Positions 1 through 8,138 of a stretch of 64,000 bases of DNA are shown here, piece by piece. Positions within the stretch are counted from its first letter, which is position 1; every line of letters begins with the position of its first letter. The translations under genes and the position numbers were made by a program. Source of the DNA: JAEUIE01 sp046350055 (lineage in GTDB: Bacteria; Planctomycetota; Planctomycetia; Gemmatales; HRBIN36); the NCBI GenBank assembly GCA_046350055.1, contig JAXMBC010000001.1:4650001-4714000 (forward strand), written 5' to 3'. The notes below the pieces were generated by a model that was given only the letters and a program-made list of their open reading frames with translations, ran no database searches and had not been told where the DNA came from.

Positions 1-1
1 T

Positions 2-1489
2 CTGCGGAAAAGTCTGGATGCACGTGACCCCGATGATTTGTCGTTTGTCTATGCCGCCGAAGTAGAAGTACCTCATGAGTCGCACTATCTTGAAATGGAG
101 CCTGTGCGAGGTGGTGTCCAGATCAGTGCGTATTCCGAAGAACCGTTTGAGATGCCGGAAGCAGGAATCACTCCCCTGCCACATCGGCCCATCATCATTG
201 GCTCCGGTCCGGCCGGCCTGTCAGCAGCCTACTTCCTCGCAGAGCGAGGTTATCGTCCCCTGGTGCTGGAGCGTGGAGCACCAGTCAGCGAGCGTATTCG
301 CGATGTTCGGGCGTTCGATGAAGGCGGGCCACACAATCGCGAGAGCAATTACCTCTTCGGAGAAGGTGGTGCAGGCACCTTTTCCGATGGCAAGCTCACC
401 TGCCGGATGAGCGGTCCCGATGTCCGCCGTATCCTGGAACTCTACGCCCGCTGCAAGGGCAAACCGTCCATTCTCTATGATCACCGTCCCCACCTGGGTA
501 GCAATCGCCTGCCTGCAGTAGTAAAGGCTCAGCGGCAGCTCATTGAATCGCTCGGGGGCGAGGTACGCTTTCACACCTGTGTGGAAGAGTTGCTGGTAAA
601 AGATGGTGTTATCGAGGGAGTGAAGACCAGTAGTGGAGTAATTCCAGGAACGGTCGTCATTCTCGCCATCGGTCACTCGGCTCGCGACACCTACGAAATG
701 CTGCATCGACTTGGTGTACCGATGTTGCACAAACCTTTCCAGATCGGAATCCGCATCGAACATCCGCAGGATAACACCAATCGTCATTGCTATGGGTCTC
801 GCAAGCTCGAACAGAAACTCGGATCAGCCAGTTACAGCGTGGTTCAGAAGACCAGTACCGGTCTCGATCTCTTCAGCTTCTGCATGTGTGCCGGAGGCTA
901 CGTCATGCCCAGCGTCTCTGAGCCGGAAGCGTTCTGCACCAATGGCATGAGCATGAGCAAGCGTGACTCGCCTTACGCCAACAGCGGGCTGGTCGTTACA
1001 CTGAGTTCGGAACATTTCGGTTCAGACCATCCTCTCGCGGGCATGTACCTGCAACGACATTATGAAGGCCAGGCATATCAATTGTCACGGGATCGCTATG
1101 CCTGCCCCATCCAATGGGCAAAGGACTACCTGCAGTGGAAGAAGAGCAGCGGCAAGCTGCCGAGTAGTTATCCGCGTGAAACCATCCCGACTGATATCAG
1201 CGGAGTGCTGCCGAGCGTGATTGCACAAACAGTGAGGCAAGCACTGCCAGCAATTGACCGCCGCTGGCAGGGTAGATTCCTCAAGGAAGCGACCATCGTA
1301 GGTCCAGAAGCCCGTGGGAGTGCACCGATTCGCATACCCCGAGATTCCGAGTCACGCGAAGCCACCGGCATAACCGGACTGTATCCCGTTGGCGAAGGCG
1401 CAGGCTACGCCGGTGGCATCATTTCCGCTGCGGTCGATGGCCTGCGTTCTGCCCGCGCAATCATTGCCCGGTATGCCGTAACCAAGTGA
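2..1489 (+). CDS. FAD-dependent dehydrogenase (COG2509-like), 5' end cut by window
   Basis: The reading frame is open from base 2, so the true start lies outside the window. A TTG at 38 is only an internal codon. The visible part has a Rossmann dinucleotide fold (IIGSGPAGLSAAYFL, with GxGxxG), the conserved FGEGGAGTFSDGKLT segment, and a C-terminal FAD-binding closure (GLYPVGEGAGYAGGI). These fit the uncharacterised FAD-dependent dehydrogenase family often annotated NAD(P)/FAD-dependent oxidoreductase. The pre-Rossmann part (LRKSLDARDPDDLSFVYA) matches the N-terminal domain of that family. The substrate is unknown. The stop overlaps a possible GTG of the next gene, so the two may be cotranscribed. 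Confidence 0.85.
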   Translation: MRKSLDARDPDDLSFVYAAEVEVPHESHYLEMEPVRGGVQISAYSEEPFEMPEAGITPLPHRPIIIGSGPAGLSAAYFLAERGYRPLVLERGAPVSERIRDVRAFDEGGPHNRESNYLFGEGGAGTFSDGKLTCRMSGPDVRRILELYARCKGKPSILYDHRPHLGSNRLPAVVKAQRQLIESLGGEVRFHTCVEELLVKDGVIEGVKTSSGVIPGTVVILAIGHSARDTYEMLHRLGVPMLHKPFQIGIRIEHPQDNTNRHCYGSRKLEQKLGSASYSVVQKTSTGLDLFSFCMCAGGYVMPSVSEPEAFCTNGMSMSKRDSPYANSGLVVTLSSEHFGSDHPLAGMYLQRHYEGQAYQLSRDRYACPIQWAKDYLQWKKSSGKLPSSYPRETIPTDISGVLPSVIAQTVRQALPAIDRRWQGRFLKEATIVGPEARGSAPIRIPRDSESREATGITGLYPVGEGAGYAGGIISAAVDGLRSARAIIARYAVTK

Positions 1490-1497
1490 GGTTCATC

Positions 1498-2487
1498 ATG
1501 CGTCTGATACCACTGCTTGCTGTACTACTCCTTTGTACCTCACAGGCTCAGGAGCCGCCCAAGCTTATCCGTGTGGGAATCATTGGCTGCGACACCTCGC
1601 ACGCTCCTGCATTCACCAAGATTCTCAATAACCCGAAGAACACCGGAGATCTGGCAGGGTTGAAAGTGGTCGCCGCGTTTCCCGGTGGAAGCCCAGACCT
1701 GCCCGACAGCATCAATCGTGTGCCTACCTACGTAGCGACGCTGCAGAAGGATTACCAGGTAGAAATCGTCGCAGATATTCCCACGCTGCTCAGCAAAGTG
1801 GATGCAGTGCTGCTGGAAAGCGTCGATGGTCGGCCTCACTGGGAGCAGGTACAGCCGGTACTCCGGGCCAGGAAACCGGTGTTCATCGATAAGCCCATAG
1901 CTGCTTCACTGGTAGATGCGCTGCGAATCGTCGCACTAGCAAAGGAGACCGGTACGCCTTGCTTCAGTAGTTCCGCGTTGCGTTTCACACCGAACATTGC
2001 TGCAGCGCAGAAGAACGAGAAAGTGGGCAAAGTGACTGGCTGCCTGGCATGGAGCCCCTGTGCGCTCAATACGTTCCACCCAGATCTCTACTGGTATGGC
2101 ATCCATGGCGTGGAAACGCTTTACACCATCATGGGACGTGGTTGCGAAACCGTGCAGCGAACCAGTACCGAAGGTACAGACGTTGTGACAGGCATCTGGA
2201 AGGATGGCCGAGTGGGCACGTTCCGCGGTATCCGTACCGGGCAGCACGATTTCGGCGCAGTTGTCTTCGGCAGCAAAGGCGTGGTAAACACAGGCAGCTT
2301 CACGGGCTATGATCCACTGGTCACGGAGATAGCCCGCTTCTTTCGGACTGGACAGTCCCCTGTACCACTGGAAGAGACATTGGAGATTCTGGCGTTTATG
2401 GAAGCTGCCGATGCAAGTAAGCAGGCAGGCGGAACTCGCGTATCGCTGAATGATGTCATATTGCGTGCACAATCACGCATGAAGTAA
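1498..2487 (+). CDS. Secreted Gfo/Idh/MocA-like oxidoreductase
   Basis: The 329-residue product begins with a short signal peptide (MRLIPLLAVLLLCTSQAQ). An N-terminal Rossmann-like segment follows (IRVGIIGCDTSHAPAF), then the family landmark ARKPVFIDKPIAASL, where the lysine of the usual EKP motif is present as DKP. Planctomycetes carry many exported members of this family, and substrates are generally unknown. I chose ATG 1498 over the in-frame GTG at 1486 because the signal peptide starts cleanly there. The GTG would overlap the upstream stop. Catalysis is inferred from the fold only. Confidence 0.8.
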   Translation: MRLIPLLAVLLLCTSQAQEPPKLIRVGIIGCDTSHAPAFTKILNNPKNTGDLAGLKVVAAFPGGSPDLPDSINRVPTYVATLQKDYQVEIVADIPTLLSKVDAVLLESVDGRPHWEQVQPVLRARKPVFIDKPIAASLVDALRIVALAKETGTPCFSSSALRFTPNIAAAQKNEKVGKVTGCLAWSPCALNTFHPDLYWYGIHGVETLYTIMGRGCETVQRTSTEGTDVVTGIWKDGRVGTFRGIRTGQHDFGAVVFGSKGVVNTGSFTGYDPLVTEIARFFRTGQSPVPLEETLEILAFMEAADASKQAGGTRVSLNDVILRAQSRMK

Positions 2488-2522
2488 CACGCTTGCTTGG
2501 AATCCCCGTAGGTATGCCTATG

Positions 2523-2540
2523 ATGTTGGTATAACAACAT
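2523..2540. promoter_or_regulatory. Inverted repeat, possible operator of the RHH/CxxC gene
   Basis: Arms ATGTTG and CAACAT are perfect, separated by six bases (GTATAA). The repeat ends 23 bp before the start codon at 2564. A second, smaller repeat (TAGG-N4-CCTA) lies at 2509-2520. Ribbon-helix-helix proteins often bind such palindromes in their own promoters, so autoregulation is a reasonable inference but not shown. Confidence 0.35.
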
Positions 2541-2563
2541 TTGAACTTCCAAGGTCGCCCACC

Positions 2564-2995
2564 ATGTCCAAGAAAAACGCCAAAACTGCTGTTGTTGCGT
2601 TCAAAGTGGAGACTGAGTTGGCTGACATTTTGAACCAACTCCCAAATAAGAGTGCGTTCATTCGCAAGGCTATTGTCAATCAATTGGATATGGCCTGCCC
2701 ACTTTGTAGCGGCGCAGGAATGCTACCCAAAGGCCTGCACGATCACTTCGCTCCACTGGTGGGCAAACTCAAAAGCAAACCATGCGATGAATGTGGTGAC
2801 AAGTCAACTGTACTCACGAGCAGCTCCGGAGCAGAACTCTCCAGCGAAGATCGGGAACGACTGGAACAGTTCTTTCATGGAGGCCCGTTTTATTGTTCTC
2901 CATGTTATCACAAGGCCATGTCGTGTCACGATTGCGGGTGGCATATCGCTCCGGACCAGATCAAGAAACATCAGAAGATGGTACATCACGAGTAA
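2564..2995 (+). CDS. Ribbon-helix-helix protein with four CxxC motifs
   Basis: The 143-residue protein is not a family I can name. Residues 10-45 (VVAFKVETELADILNQLP, then SAFIRKAIVNQL) look like a CopG/NikR-type ribbon-helix-helix DNA-binding domain. The rest carries four CxxC pairs (CPLC, CDEC, CSPC, CHDC) followed by several histidines near the C-terminus, which suggests one or two zinc ribbons. A DNA-binding regulator with structural or sensory metal is the simplest reading. The palindrome at 2523-2540 is a candidate binding site. It stands alone, with a hairpin immediately downstream. Confidence 0.7.
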   Translation: MSKKNAKTAVVAFKVETELADILNQLPNKSAFIRKAIVNQLDMACPLCSGAGMLPKGLHDHFAPLVGKLKSKPCDECGDKSTVLTSSSGAELSSEDRERLEQFFHGGPFYCSPCYHKAMSCHDCGWHIAPDQIKKHQKMVHHE

Positions 2996-3001
2996 TTTTC
3001 A

Positions 3002-3028
3002 ACACTGACGCGAAGCATGGATCAGTGT
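3002..3028 (+). terminator. Possible terminator hairpin after the RHH/CxxC gene
   Basis: Arms ACACTGA and TCAGTGT (7 bp) flank a 13-base loop, starting seven bases after the stop codon. There is no U-tract, so it is either a weak terminator or an mRNA-end structure. Confidence 0.3.
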
Positions 3029-3176
3029 AGCGTGCATGTCAGACTCTTGAAGCTTGTATCTGTAACGATCTTGCGGAAGATTCCGTCCATTCATTTGTCG
3101 AACACGTTTTATGTGATAGGCTTGATCAGGACAGAAGTTTGGAATGCTGCCGCCTACAGCAGCACAGGTCAGGACA

Positions 3177-3329
3177 ATGGACATCAATCTGTTTGCAGTT
3201 CTCGCCATCTGTAGCATTTACGGAATCTGGCGTTTCATCGAATATCGTCGTGCAAAGAATCGAAAGGAAGCAGTCCGGGCTCGTGTCGCCTGGATGCTTT
3301 GGGCCGCTGCCCAGGAAGTGCGAACCTAG
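3177..3329 (+). CDS. Small single-span membrane protein
   Basis: A 50-residue product from ATG 3177, preceded by an AGGA ribosome-binding site six bases upstream. The N-terminal half (NLFAVLAICSIYGIWRFI) reads as one membrane helix. It is followed by a strongly basic stretch (EYRRAKNRKEAVRARVAW), so the C-terminus is probably cytoplasmic. No family is recognised. A longer frame from 3144 has no better start. It is convergent with the small gene ending at 3338. Confidence 0.45.
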   Translation: MDINLFAVLAICSIYGIWRFIEYRRAKNRKEAVRARVAWMLWAAAQEVRT

Positions 3330-3337
3330 ATGCACGG

Positions 3338-3613
3338 TTACTGCTGTCGCACTGGCAGTTTTTGCGCGCTGTTCTTCTTACTCTGGTAGAGCAGCGCCGC
3401 TGCAGCCTGATCGACATGAAGCATTAGCTGCTCCGGAGCGATGTCGTACCATCCTCCATCTTGGAAATCGACCAGGCAGCAGCCGTTGCCATTGACGGTC
3501 ACAACGCGACCAATCACGCTGGCAAATCGCGCCATGTTGCCTTCCGGTACAGTCAGAGTGACTAACTTATCTGTCCATTGTTTTTTTAACTGATCCCATT
3601 GTTCCTGGGTCAT
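3338..3613 (-). CDS. Hypothetical 91-residue protein coupled to pdxA
   Basis: The start ATG (3613-3611) overlaps the pdxA stop in an ATGA arrangement, so translation is probably coupled. That overlap decides the start over a longer in-frame option at 3658. The product (MTQEQWDQLKKQWTDKL, then a beta-rich middle with DFQDGGWYDIAPEQL) is soluble and has no signal peptide. I do not recognise the family. The alternating hydrophobic pattern suggests a small beta-barrel or SH3-like fold. Its position suggests a function linked to pdxA, or simply cotranscription. Confidence 0.6.
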   Translation of the reverse strand: MTQEQWDQLKKQWTDKLVTLTVPEGNMARFASVIGRVVTVNGNGCCLVDFQDGGWYDIAPEQLMLHVDQAAAALLYQSKKNSAQKLPVRQQ

Positions 3614-4662
3614 ACGTACCCCGGTGTGGTATGGCGTTGTTCCAGCACCAACTTGCAAGCCACCTCGGCTGCAACCAGCAGGCTGTAAGGGTCAGAAGTA
3701 CCCTTTTCCACAATATCATACGCGGTGCCATGGGCCACGCTGGTTCGAATGATGGGCAGACCCAGAGTGATATTAACAAGGTGAAAGCCTGACATCAGTT
3801 TCAGGGCGATGTGGCCCTGATCGTGATACATCGCCACGATGCCATCGTATTCGCCCGCTTTCGCCCGACGAAACAGTGTATCACTGGGCCAGGGGCCGGT
3901 GGCGAGGATACCAAGCCTGATGGCTTCCTGCACTGCAGGTTCGATGATCATCGCCTCCTCATTTCCAAAGAGGCCACCATCACTGGCATGAGGATTCAGG
4001 GCACAAACTCCAATGCGAGGCTTGTGACCAACCAGCTTCCACATGATTTCATGCGTCAGTTCGATCTTGTCCAGCACGCTGGCGATGGTGATGGAATCAA
4101 AGATGGAACGCATGCTCTGGTGAAGGGTCACATGCGCCACACCCACGCCCCCCCTGCTCTCGTTACGCGTTTGCTGGATGGGTGCATAGAGCATCATGGC
4201 ATACTTCTTGATGCCACACGCTTCAGCAAGGATTTCGGTGTGCCCTGGATAGTGTAACCCTGCGAGATGAAGCCCTTCCTTATGAAGAGGAAGCGTGACG
4301 ATAGCATCCGCCTGACGGGCCAGGGTGAGCTCAATAGCCTGCTTGAGAAAGTCGTAAGCAGCCTGGCCGGAACTGGCCTGAGCGACGCCAAGTTTGGTAT
4401 GACGAAGATCAACACTGGTACTTTGCAACACTGGAATCAAATCAGGCTGAGCCTGGGGCCAAAGACTCAAGTCGGTGTGCTTTTGAATCGATCCCTTGAA
4501 ACCAAAACGCCTGGCAGTCTGAAGTAACCAGCCAACATCCCCCACGACGACAGGTTGAGACTGGGCAAACAGTGACGATTGTTCCCAACATTTCAGCAAT
4601 ACCTCAGGGCCAATCCCGGCAACATCGCCAAGGGTAATCAGTAGGCGGGGTAATGCCTGCAT
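3610..4662 (-). CDS. pdxA: 4-hydroxythreonine-4-phosphate dehydrogenase
   Basis: PdxA oxidises 4-phosphooxy-L-threonine in the DXP-dependent pyridoxal phosphate pathway, using NAD and a divalent metal. The 350-residue length is typical. Family marks are the N-terminal LLITLGDVAGIGPEVLLK, the metal-ligand histidine region LHYPGHTEILAEACG, and the C-terminal block with YHDQGHIALKL, VNITLGLPIIRTSVAHGTA. It is cytoplasmic and dimeric in known members. A small gene overlaps its stop by ATGA. PLP is also the cofactor of the threonine dehydratase encoded a few kilobases away, though that link is only thematic. Confidence 0.93.
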   Translation of the reverse strand: MQALPRLLITLGDVAGIGPEVLLKCWEQSSLFAQSQPVVVGDVGWLLQTARRFGFKGSIQKHTDLSLWPQAQPDLIPVLQSTSVDLRHTKLGVAQASSGQAAYDFLKQAIELTLARQADAIVTLPLHKEGLHLAGLHYPGHTEILAEACGIKKYAMMLYAPIQQTRNESRGGVGVAHVTLHQSMRSIFDSITIASVLDKIELTHEIMWKLVGHKPRIGVCALNPHASDGGLFGNEEAMIIEPAVQEAIRLGILATGPWPSDTLFRRAKAGEYDGIVAMYHDQGHIALKLMSGFHLVNITLGLPIIRTSVAHGTAYDIVEKGTSDPYSLLVAAEVACKLVLEQRHTTPGYV

Positions 4663-4767
4663 CCGTAGGCCACTCCTTGAGGAATTCCGGTGTCCTTCTC
4701 ATTGTATTGCGATTTCACCCCAGCTATCATCGGTAGATCAAGATCAACCCTCACCTGAGCGACCCCG

Positions 4768-6087
4768 ATGTTGCGTTTGATGTTCCTGATATCCGCCGTG
4801 GTACTTTGTTGTGGTGCCATGCCTGCCTGGGGAGATCCGGTACGCCCCCAGCACAGTGCTCACTATGGTCCGACAACAACCCTCTCACCAGCACAGATTC
4901 AGCAGAATATTGCGCAATTGGGTGACAAGAACTTTGCCAGGCGGAAACAGGCCAGAGATACACTGGAACAACTGGGACCGGTATCCCTACCCTACCTGCA
5001 GTCTGCCCTGCTCAAGGAAAAGGACCCAGAGGTCCGTCGTCAATTGCTCTCGCTCATCCCCAGCCTGGAACATATTGCGGCTCTGACGCCTACGATGCTG
5101 ACGCTGACATGTAAGGACAAACCTTTAGGCGAAGTACTGAAAGAGATTGAAAAACAATCCAAGTACAAGATCGAGCTGATTGGTTCCAAGAATGACAAGG
5201 CAACAGTATCACTGCAGTGGGACAAGCTGAACTTCTGGCATGCACTGCAACTGCTTTGTGAACAGCAGGGACTTTATTTCCAGGAGGGCTGGTATGGCAA
5301 TGACAATGTAACGATAAGGCTGATGCCGGGAGAATCTCCCACCACGTATCTCCACGTTGAAGGGCCCTTCCGCGTTTCAGCTACCGGGTTCTACTACAAC
5401 CGATCGCTTCAGTTCAATCAACGCAATCAGATGCCCGGGTCCAATGCCAGTGAATCACTCCAGATCAATATGACAGTGACCGTCGAACCACGCATGCCCC
5501 TGCTTACGGTCAAACAGCCTATTTTCACCGAAGCCACCAGCGAAAGCGGTGAGAATCTGCTGCTCCCTATTAATCCGAATCGCAATACCTACTATCAGCA
5601 TGGCTACCGGACCTACATGCATCAGGTGAATGGACAACTCAAACCGTCGATGGCAGCCCGGCGGGTGAAGACGCTCAAAGGTACAATCCCTGTCACCGTG
5701 GTGGCTCAAACCAAGCCACTCATCTCCATCGATAAGCTGCATGAAGTGAAGGGGAAGACCTTCAAAGAAGGCTCTATCAGCATCAAAATCGATGATATCA
5801 CCAACGAACGGGGACAAAATGGCATCAAAATGTCCATTACGGACAACACCGCTGGCACTGGCGGCAATGACTATACCTGGATGAACTCCATCCAGCAGCG
5901 GGTGGAAGTCTTCGACAGCAATGGAAACAAGCTGCAGAACTATGGTGGCAGCTGGGGCATGAATGGCAACAACAATGTCAATGGCACCTTTAACTATAGC
6001 GGCGTGCCTGCCAGGCTGGTCTATTACGACTGGGTAACTATGAACTACCAGATACCTTTCAGCTTTGAAGATCTGCCTCTTCCATAG
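4768..6087 (+). CDS. Secreted protein with HEAT-like and STN-like segments
   Basis: The 439-residue product has a signal peptide (MLRLMFLISAVVLCCGAMPAWG). Residues about 45-100 resemble a HEAT-type helical repeat (NFARRKQARDTLEQLGP, DPEVRRQLLSLI). The next segment (KPLGEVLKEIEKQSKYKIEL, then WHALQLLCEQQGLYF) resembles the secretin/TonB short N-terminal domain seen in many planctomycete exported proteins. The C-terminal half is beta-rich with no clear family. The function is unknown, and a periplasmic or cell-surface location is likely. It is divergent from pdxA and convergent with the acetyltransferase at 6171. Confidence 0.75.
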   Translation: MLRLMFLISAVVLCCGAMPAWGDPVRPQHSAHYGPTTTLSPAQIQQNIAQLGDKNFARRKQARDTLEQLGPVSLPYLQSALLKEKDPEVRRQLLSLIPSLEHIAALTPTMLTLTCKDKPLGEVLKEIEKQSKYKIELIGSKNDKATVSLQWDKLNFWHALQLLCEQQGLYFQEGWYGNDNVTIRLMPGESPTTYLHVEGPFRVSATGFYYNRSLQFNQRNQMPGSNASESLQINMTVTVEPRMPLLTVKQPIFTEATSESGENLLLPINPNRNTYYQHGYRTYMHQVNGQLKPSMAARRVKTLKGTIPVTVVAQTKPLISIDKLHEVKGKTFKEGSISIKIDDITNERGQNGIKMSITDNTAGTGGNDYTWMNSIQQRVEVFDSNGNKLQNYGGSWGMNGNNNVNGTFNYSGVPARLVYYDWVTMNYQIPFSFEDLPLP

Positions 6088-6117
6088 TGATGTGACAGGC
6101 AGTCACAGCACATGCAA

Positions 6118-6148
6118 CAAGAGCGGCGGGGTTACCCTGCCGCTCTTG
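6118..6148. terminator. Bidirectional terminator hairpin
   Basis: Perfect 10-bp arms CAAGAGCGGC and GCCGCTCTTG continue into GGG/CCC around a TTA loop. The hairpin lies between two convergent genes (stops at 6087 and 6171). Symmetry and position suit a shared terminator, although no long U-tract follows on either strand. Confidence 0.6.
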
Positions 6149-6170
6149 CCACATTCATCCTCTTGTTTGT

Positions 6171-6647
6171 TCATTTCAATTCAAACACCAGCGATTCTTC
6201 ATTGCAGACTGGGAAGGATGGGCAACGAACGCATTCGCCCCAGATGAAACGAGGTAGACTGTCCTTCGGAACCTTGCGATAGCCCAGTTTTTCAAAGAAG
6301 GCAGTTGCCCCCGTCAGGGCGAATGCTCGCCGGATGCCCAGCCGTTTCAGATCTGCATGGCAGGCATCCACCACAGCTCGTCCAATACCGCGGCGCTGTG
6401 CTGTCTCTTTGACTGCTACACACTTGAGTTCAGCCAGATCACTCCAGAAGAGATGCACGGAGGCACAGCCGAGCAGTTCCCCCTTGTCTTCCGCTACCAT
6501 AAACGAACGCAGGTCAGCATAAAGCTCATCGAAACCACGCAGAATCATGCGACCCATCTGGGCGTGATACTTGATTAAGTCGTGAATCGACGGAACATCG
6601 CTGGCGACAGCGGGGCGAACAGTGCAGTTCGATTTGTGAATACTCAT
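6171..6647 (-). CDS. GNAT N-acetyltransferase (ArgA-like)
   Basis: The 158-residue protein starts at MSIHKSNCTVRPAVASDV. It shows the GNAT acetyl-CoA loop (KETAQRRGIGRAVVDAC), the preceding strand LAELKCVAVKE, and the late motif TGATAFFEKLGYRKV. The C-terminus has a four-cysteine pattern (WGECVRCPSFPVCNEES), as in short ArgA-type acetyltransferases of COG1246, so N-acetylglutamate synthase activity is possible. Related enzymes of unknown substrate cannot be excluded. No arginine genes are nearby. Sequence upstream of 6647 in this frame lacks GNAT character, which supports this start. Confidence 0.75.
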   Translation of the reverse strand: MSIHKSNCTVRPAVASDVPSIHDLIKYHAQMGRMILRGFDELYADLRSFMVAEDKGELLGCASVHLFWSDLAELKCVAVKETAQRRGIGRAVVDACHADLKRLGIRRAFALTGATAFFEKLGYRKVPKDSLPRFIWGECVRCPSFPVCNEESLVFELK

Positions 6648-6804
6648 CAACTCATCGTAGCTTGACAATGAGTGATGTCTACGGATGGATTGGTAAAGAA
6701 TGCCGGTTGTGCAGCAAGACGATCTGTATCGGCAGGCACCCAGGCAATGAACACTCTTCATGTTCTATTTGAAACAGGAAGCGAATGTCGAAGTCATACT
6801 TATC

Positions 6805-7422
6805 ATGAAGTATCACTCTGTTGCACTTTTTCTTCTGCTCCCAGGTTGTGTGACAACCCAGCAGTGCCACTTATCACCAAGCACCCAAAGCACATCAGAT
6901 GTCGCTAGAAATGCCACTGGGGTATACGTCTTCATGATTCATGGTCTCGACCCGCTCGATCTGGCAGATTTGAAAGGGCTGCGACAGACCATAGCCAGTT
7001 GGGGGTACCTTCCACCACGTCTCGTACAATTTTATCAGGGGAAAACTGTCGTTCGGGAGATAGTCCGGCTGCAGGCGGAGCAGCCTGAAGCCAGGTTCCT
7101 CATCTTCGGCTATAGCGCCGGTGCACAGACTACTTCCTGGGTTATTAATCAACTGCACGATCATCACGGCATCGATGTGAACACGGTGGTCTATGCTGCC
7201 GGAATCACTCTGGTTGATGTGGAACGGTCTCGCCCCGCGTATATCGGGAAGATCATCCATATTCGCGATGGAGGCAGGATCATTCCCGGCATGGAACTGA
7301 CCGGCGCAGAAAATTACCGATTTACCGACGTCAAGCACTACGGTTCTCCTACCCATCCTAACACTCTGACTATCCTGAAGGATGAGCTCCATCGACTGTC
7401 GTCTGCAAGCAACGTGGACTAG
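6805..7422 (+). CDS. Lipoprotein alpha/beta hydrolase
   Basis: Starting at ATG 6805 gives a 205-residue protein with a short signal and lipobox (FLLLPGC). Lipidation would be at Cys13. VYVFMIHGLDPLDLADL has the HG oxyanion region of an alpha/beta hydrolase. FLIFGYSAGAQTTSWVI contains the nucleophile elbow GYSAG. A later NTLTILKDELHRL could carry the catalytic histidine. It is likely a membrane-anchored esterase or lipase-like enzyme of unknown substrate. The longer frame from 6760 adds residues that would bury the signal, so it was not used. Confidence 0.7.
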   Translation: MKYHSVALFLLLPGCVTTQQCHLSPSTQSTSDVARNATGVYVFMIHGLDPLDLADLKGLRQTIASWGYLPPRLVQFYQGKTVVREIVRLQAEQPEARFLIFGYSAGAQTTSWVINQLHDHHGIDVNTVVYAAGITLVDVERSRPAYIGKIIHIRDGGRIIPGMELTGAENYRFTDVKHYGSPTHPNTLTILKDELHRLSSASNVD

Positions 7423-7933
7423 TCTGGTTATAAGAACTTTGCCGACTTGATTTGACAGGACCAAAGCCTGACCTAGATTTCGAGTGGATCGAGAGCGGAC
7501 AGACGACTGAAGCTGACTGGGCGACGGCTTTGGCTGGCTACCTCTCTCGATCCTCTTTTAGTTTTGCTCCCCGTTCTTGCAAATGCCTCTGGCGTTCCAC
7601 GCCTTTTGGTGTTATACACGCTTATATTGTTGTTGTGAAATTGCATCGGCTCATTCGAGCACTCCTCTCCGGCATACATCCAGCAACTCAGTGTCTACGT
7701 ATTTACCTTTGTACCGCCGTGGCCTGGTTATGATTCCAGGTCACCTCTCCCCGGTGCTGGCAACCTGGCTTGGATATTCGCTGCATTACGTCAGCGTCAT
7801 TATTCTTTGCCTGCGTCATGCCATCAGCGGCCAAGTGTGGCATGCTGGGCCAGCGTGGAGAGATCGAGCAGGACAGAGAGGACTACGAGATGTCTCCACA
7901 TGGCCCAGCAGTTGTTCATGGTACGACTTGTGC
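7423..7933. other. Gene-poor interval upstream of the ilvA leader
   Basis: About 510 bp without a convincing coding region. The reading frames here have poor composition and no ribosome-binding sites. The one notable content is the long hairpin at 7843-7910. The interval could hold a non-coding RNA or the decayed remains of a gene. Confidence 0.5.
7843..7910. ncRNA. Long stable hairpin, candidate structured RNA
   Basis: Outer arms TGCTGGGCCA and TGGCCCAGCA pair over 10 bp. After a 2x1 internal loop, inner arms GTGGAGA and TCTCCAC pair over 7 bp and close a 31-base loop (7862-7892). No U-tract follows, so it is not a typical intrinsic terminator. It could be a small RNA, an RNA-processing signal or part of a long 5' leader of the ilvA transcript. 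The strand is unknown. Confidence 0.35.
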
Positions 7934-7962
7934 TTGACGAACGATGCGCATGATGCCATAGT
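7934..7962 (+). promoter_or_regulatory. Candidate promoter for ilvA leader transcript
   Basis: A -35 box TTGACG (7934-7939), a 17-bp spacer and a -10-like CATAGT (7957-7962) lie just before the leader peptide. The implied transcription start near 7969 leaves a very short untranslated leader. The -10 is weak, so a promoter further upstream is also possible. Confidence 0.4.
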
Positions 7963-7974
7963 AACACTAGATCT

Positions 7975-8070
7975 ATGATGAAGACTTTCGCCATTACGAC
8001 GATCATCGCAATTCAGCCTGCCTCGATTATTATCGGCAGTGTCTGGAGTGGTGACCGTCTGACTGGCTAG
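7975..8070 (+). CDS. Ile/Thr-rich leader peptide for ilvA attenuation
   Basis: A 31-codon ORF starting at tandem ATGs (7975 and 7978) and ending in TAG at 8068-8070. It encodes 7 isoleucines and 4 threonines, including MKTFAITTIIAI and an Ile run at codons 18-20. This composition is classic for an attenuation leader that senses charged tRNA-Ile and tRNA-Thr, as in the enterobacterial thr leader. It is followed 27 bp later by a perfect terminator hairpin and then by threonine dehydratase. Codons 24-26 contain GGAGTGG, a copy of the terminator 3' arm that can pair with the terminator 5' arm. No Shine-Dalgarno sequence is evident. Function is inferred from composition and position. Confidence 0.75.
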   Translation: MMKTFAITTIIAIQPASIIIGSVWSGDRLTG

Positions 8071-8097
8071 CAACTGTGCATAAGCTCAACAGACATC

Positions 8098-8123
8098 AGC
8101 CACTCCTCTGGAGTGGCTTTTTT
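8098..8123 (+). terminator. Attenuator terminator upstream of ilvA
   Basis: Perfect 9-bp stem AGCCACTCC/GGAGTGGCT with a TCT loop, followed by a T-run: a textbook intrinsic terminator on the + strand. It lies 15 bp before the ilvA start and right after the leader ORF. Its 5' arm (CCACTCC, 8100-8106) can instead pair with GGAGTGG at 8045-8051, forming an antiterminator. Confidence 0.85.
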
Positions 8124-8138
8124 CGTTTAAGGTGATCC

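Noticed and set aside
7577..7978. 133-codon + strand frame before the ilvA leader
   Set aside because: Cys/His/Trp-rich without any motif or ribosome-binding site. It overlaps the strong hairpin and the candidate promoter and ends inside the leader ORF start.
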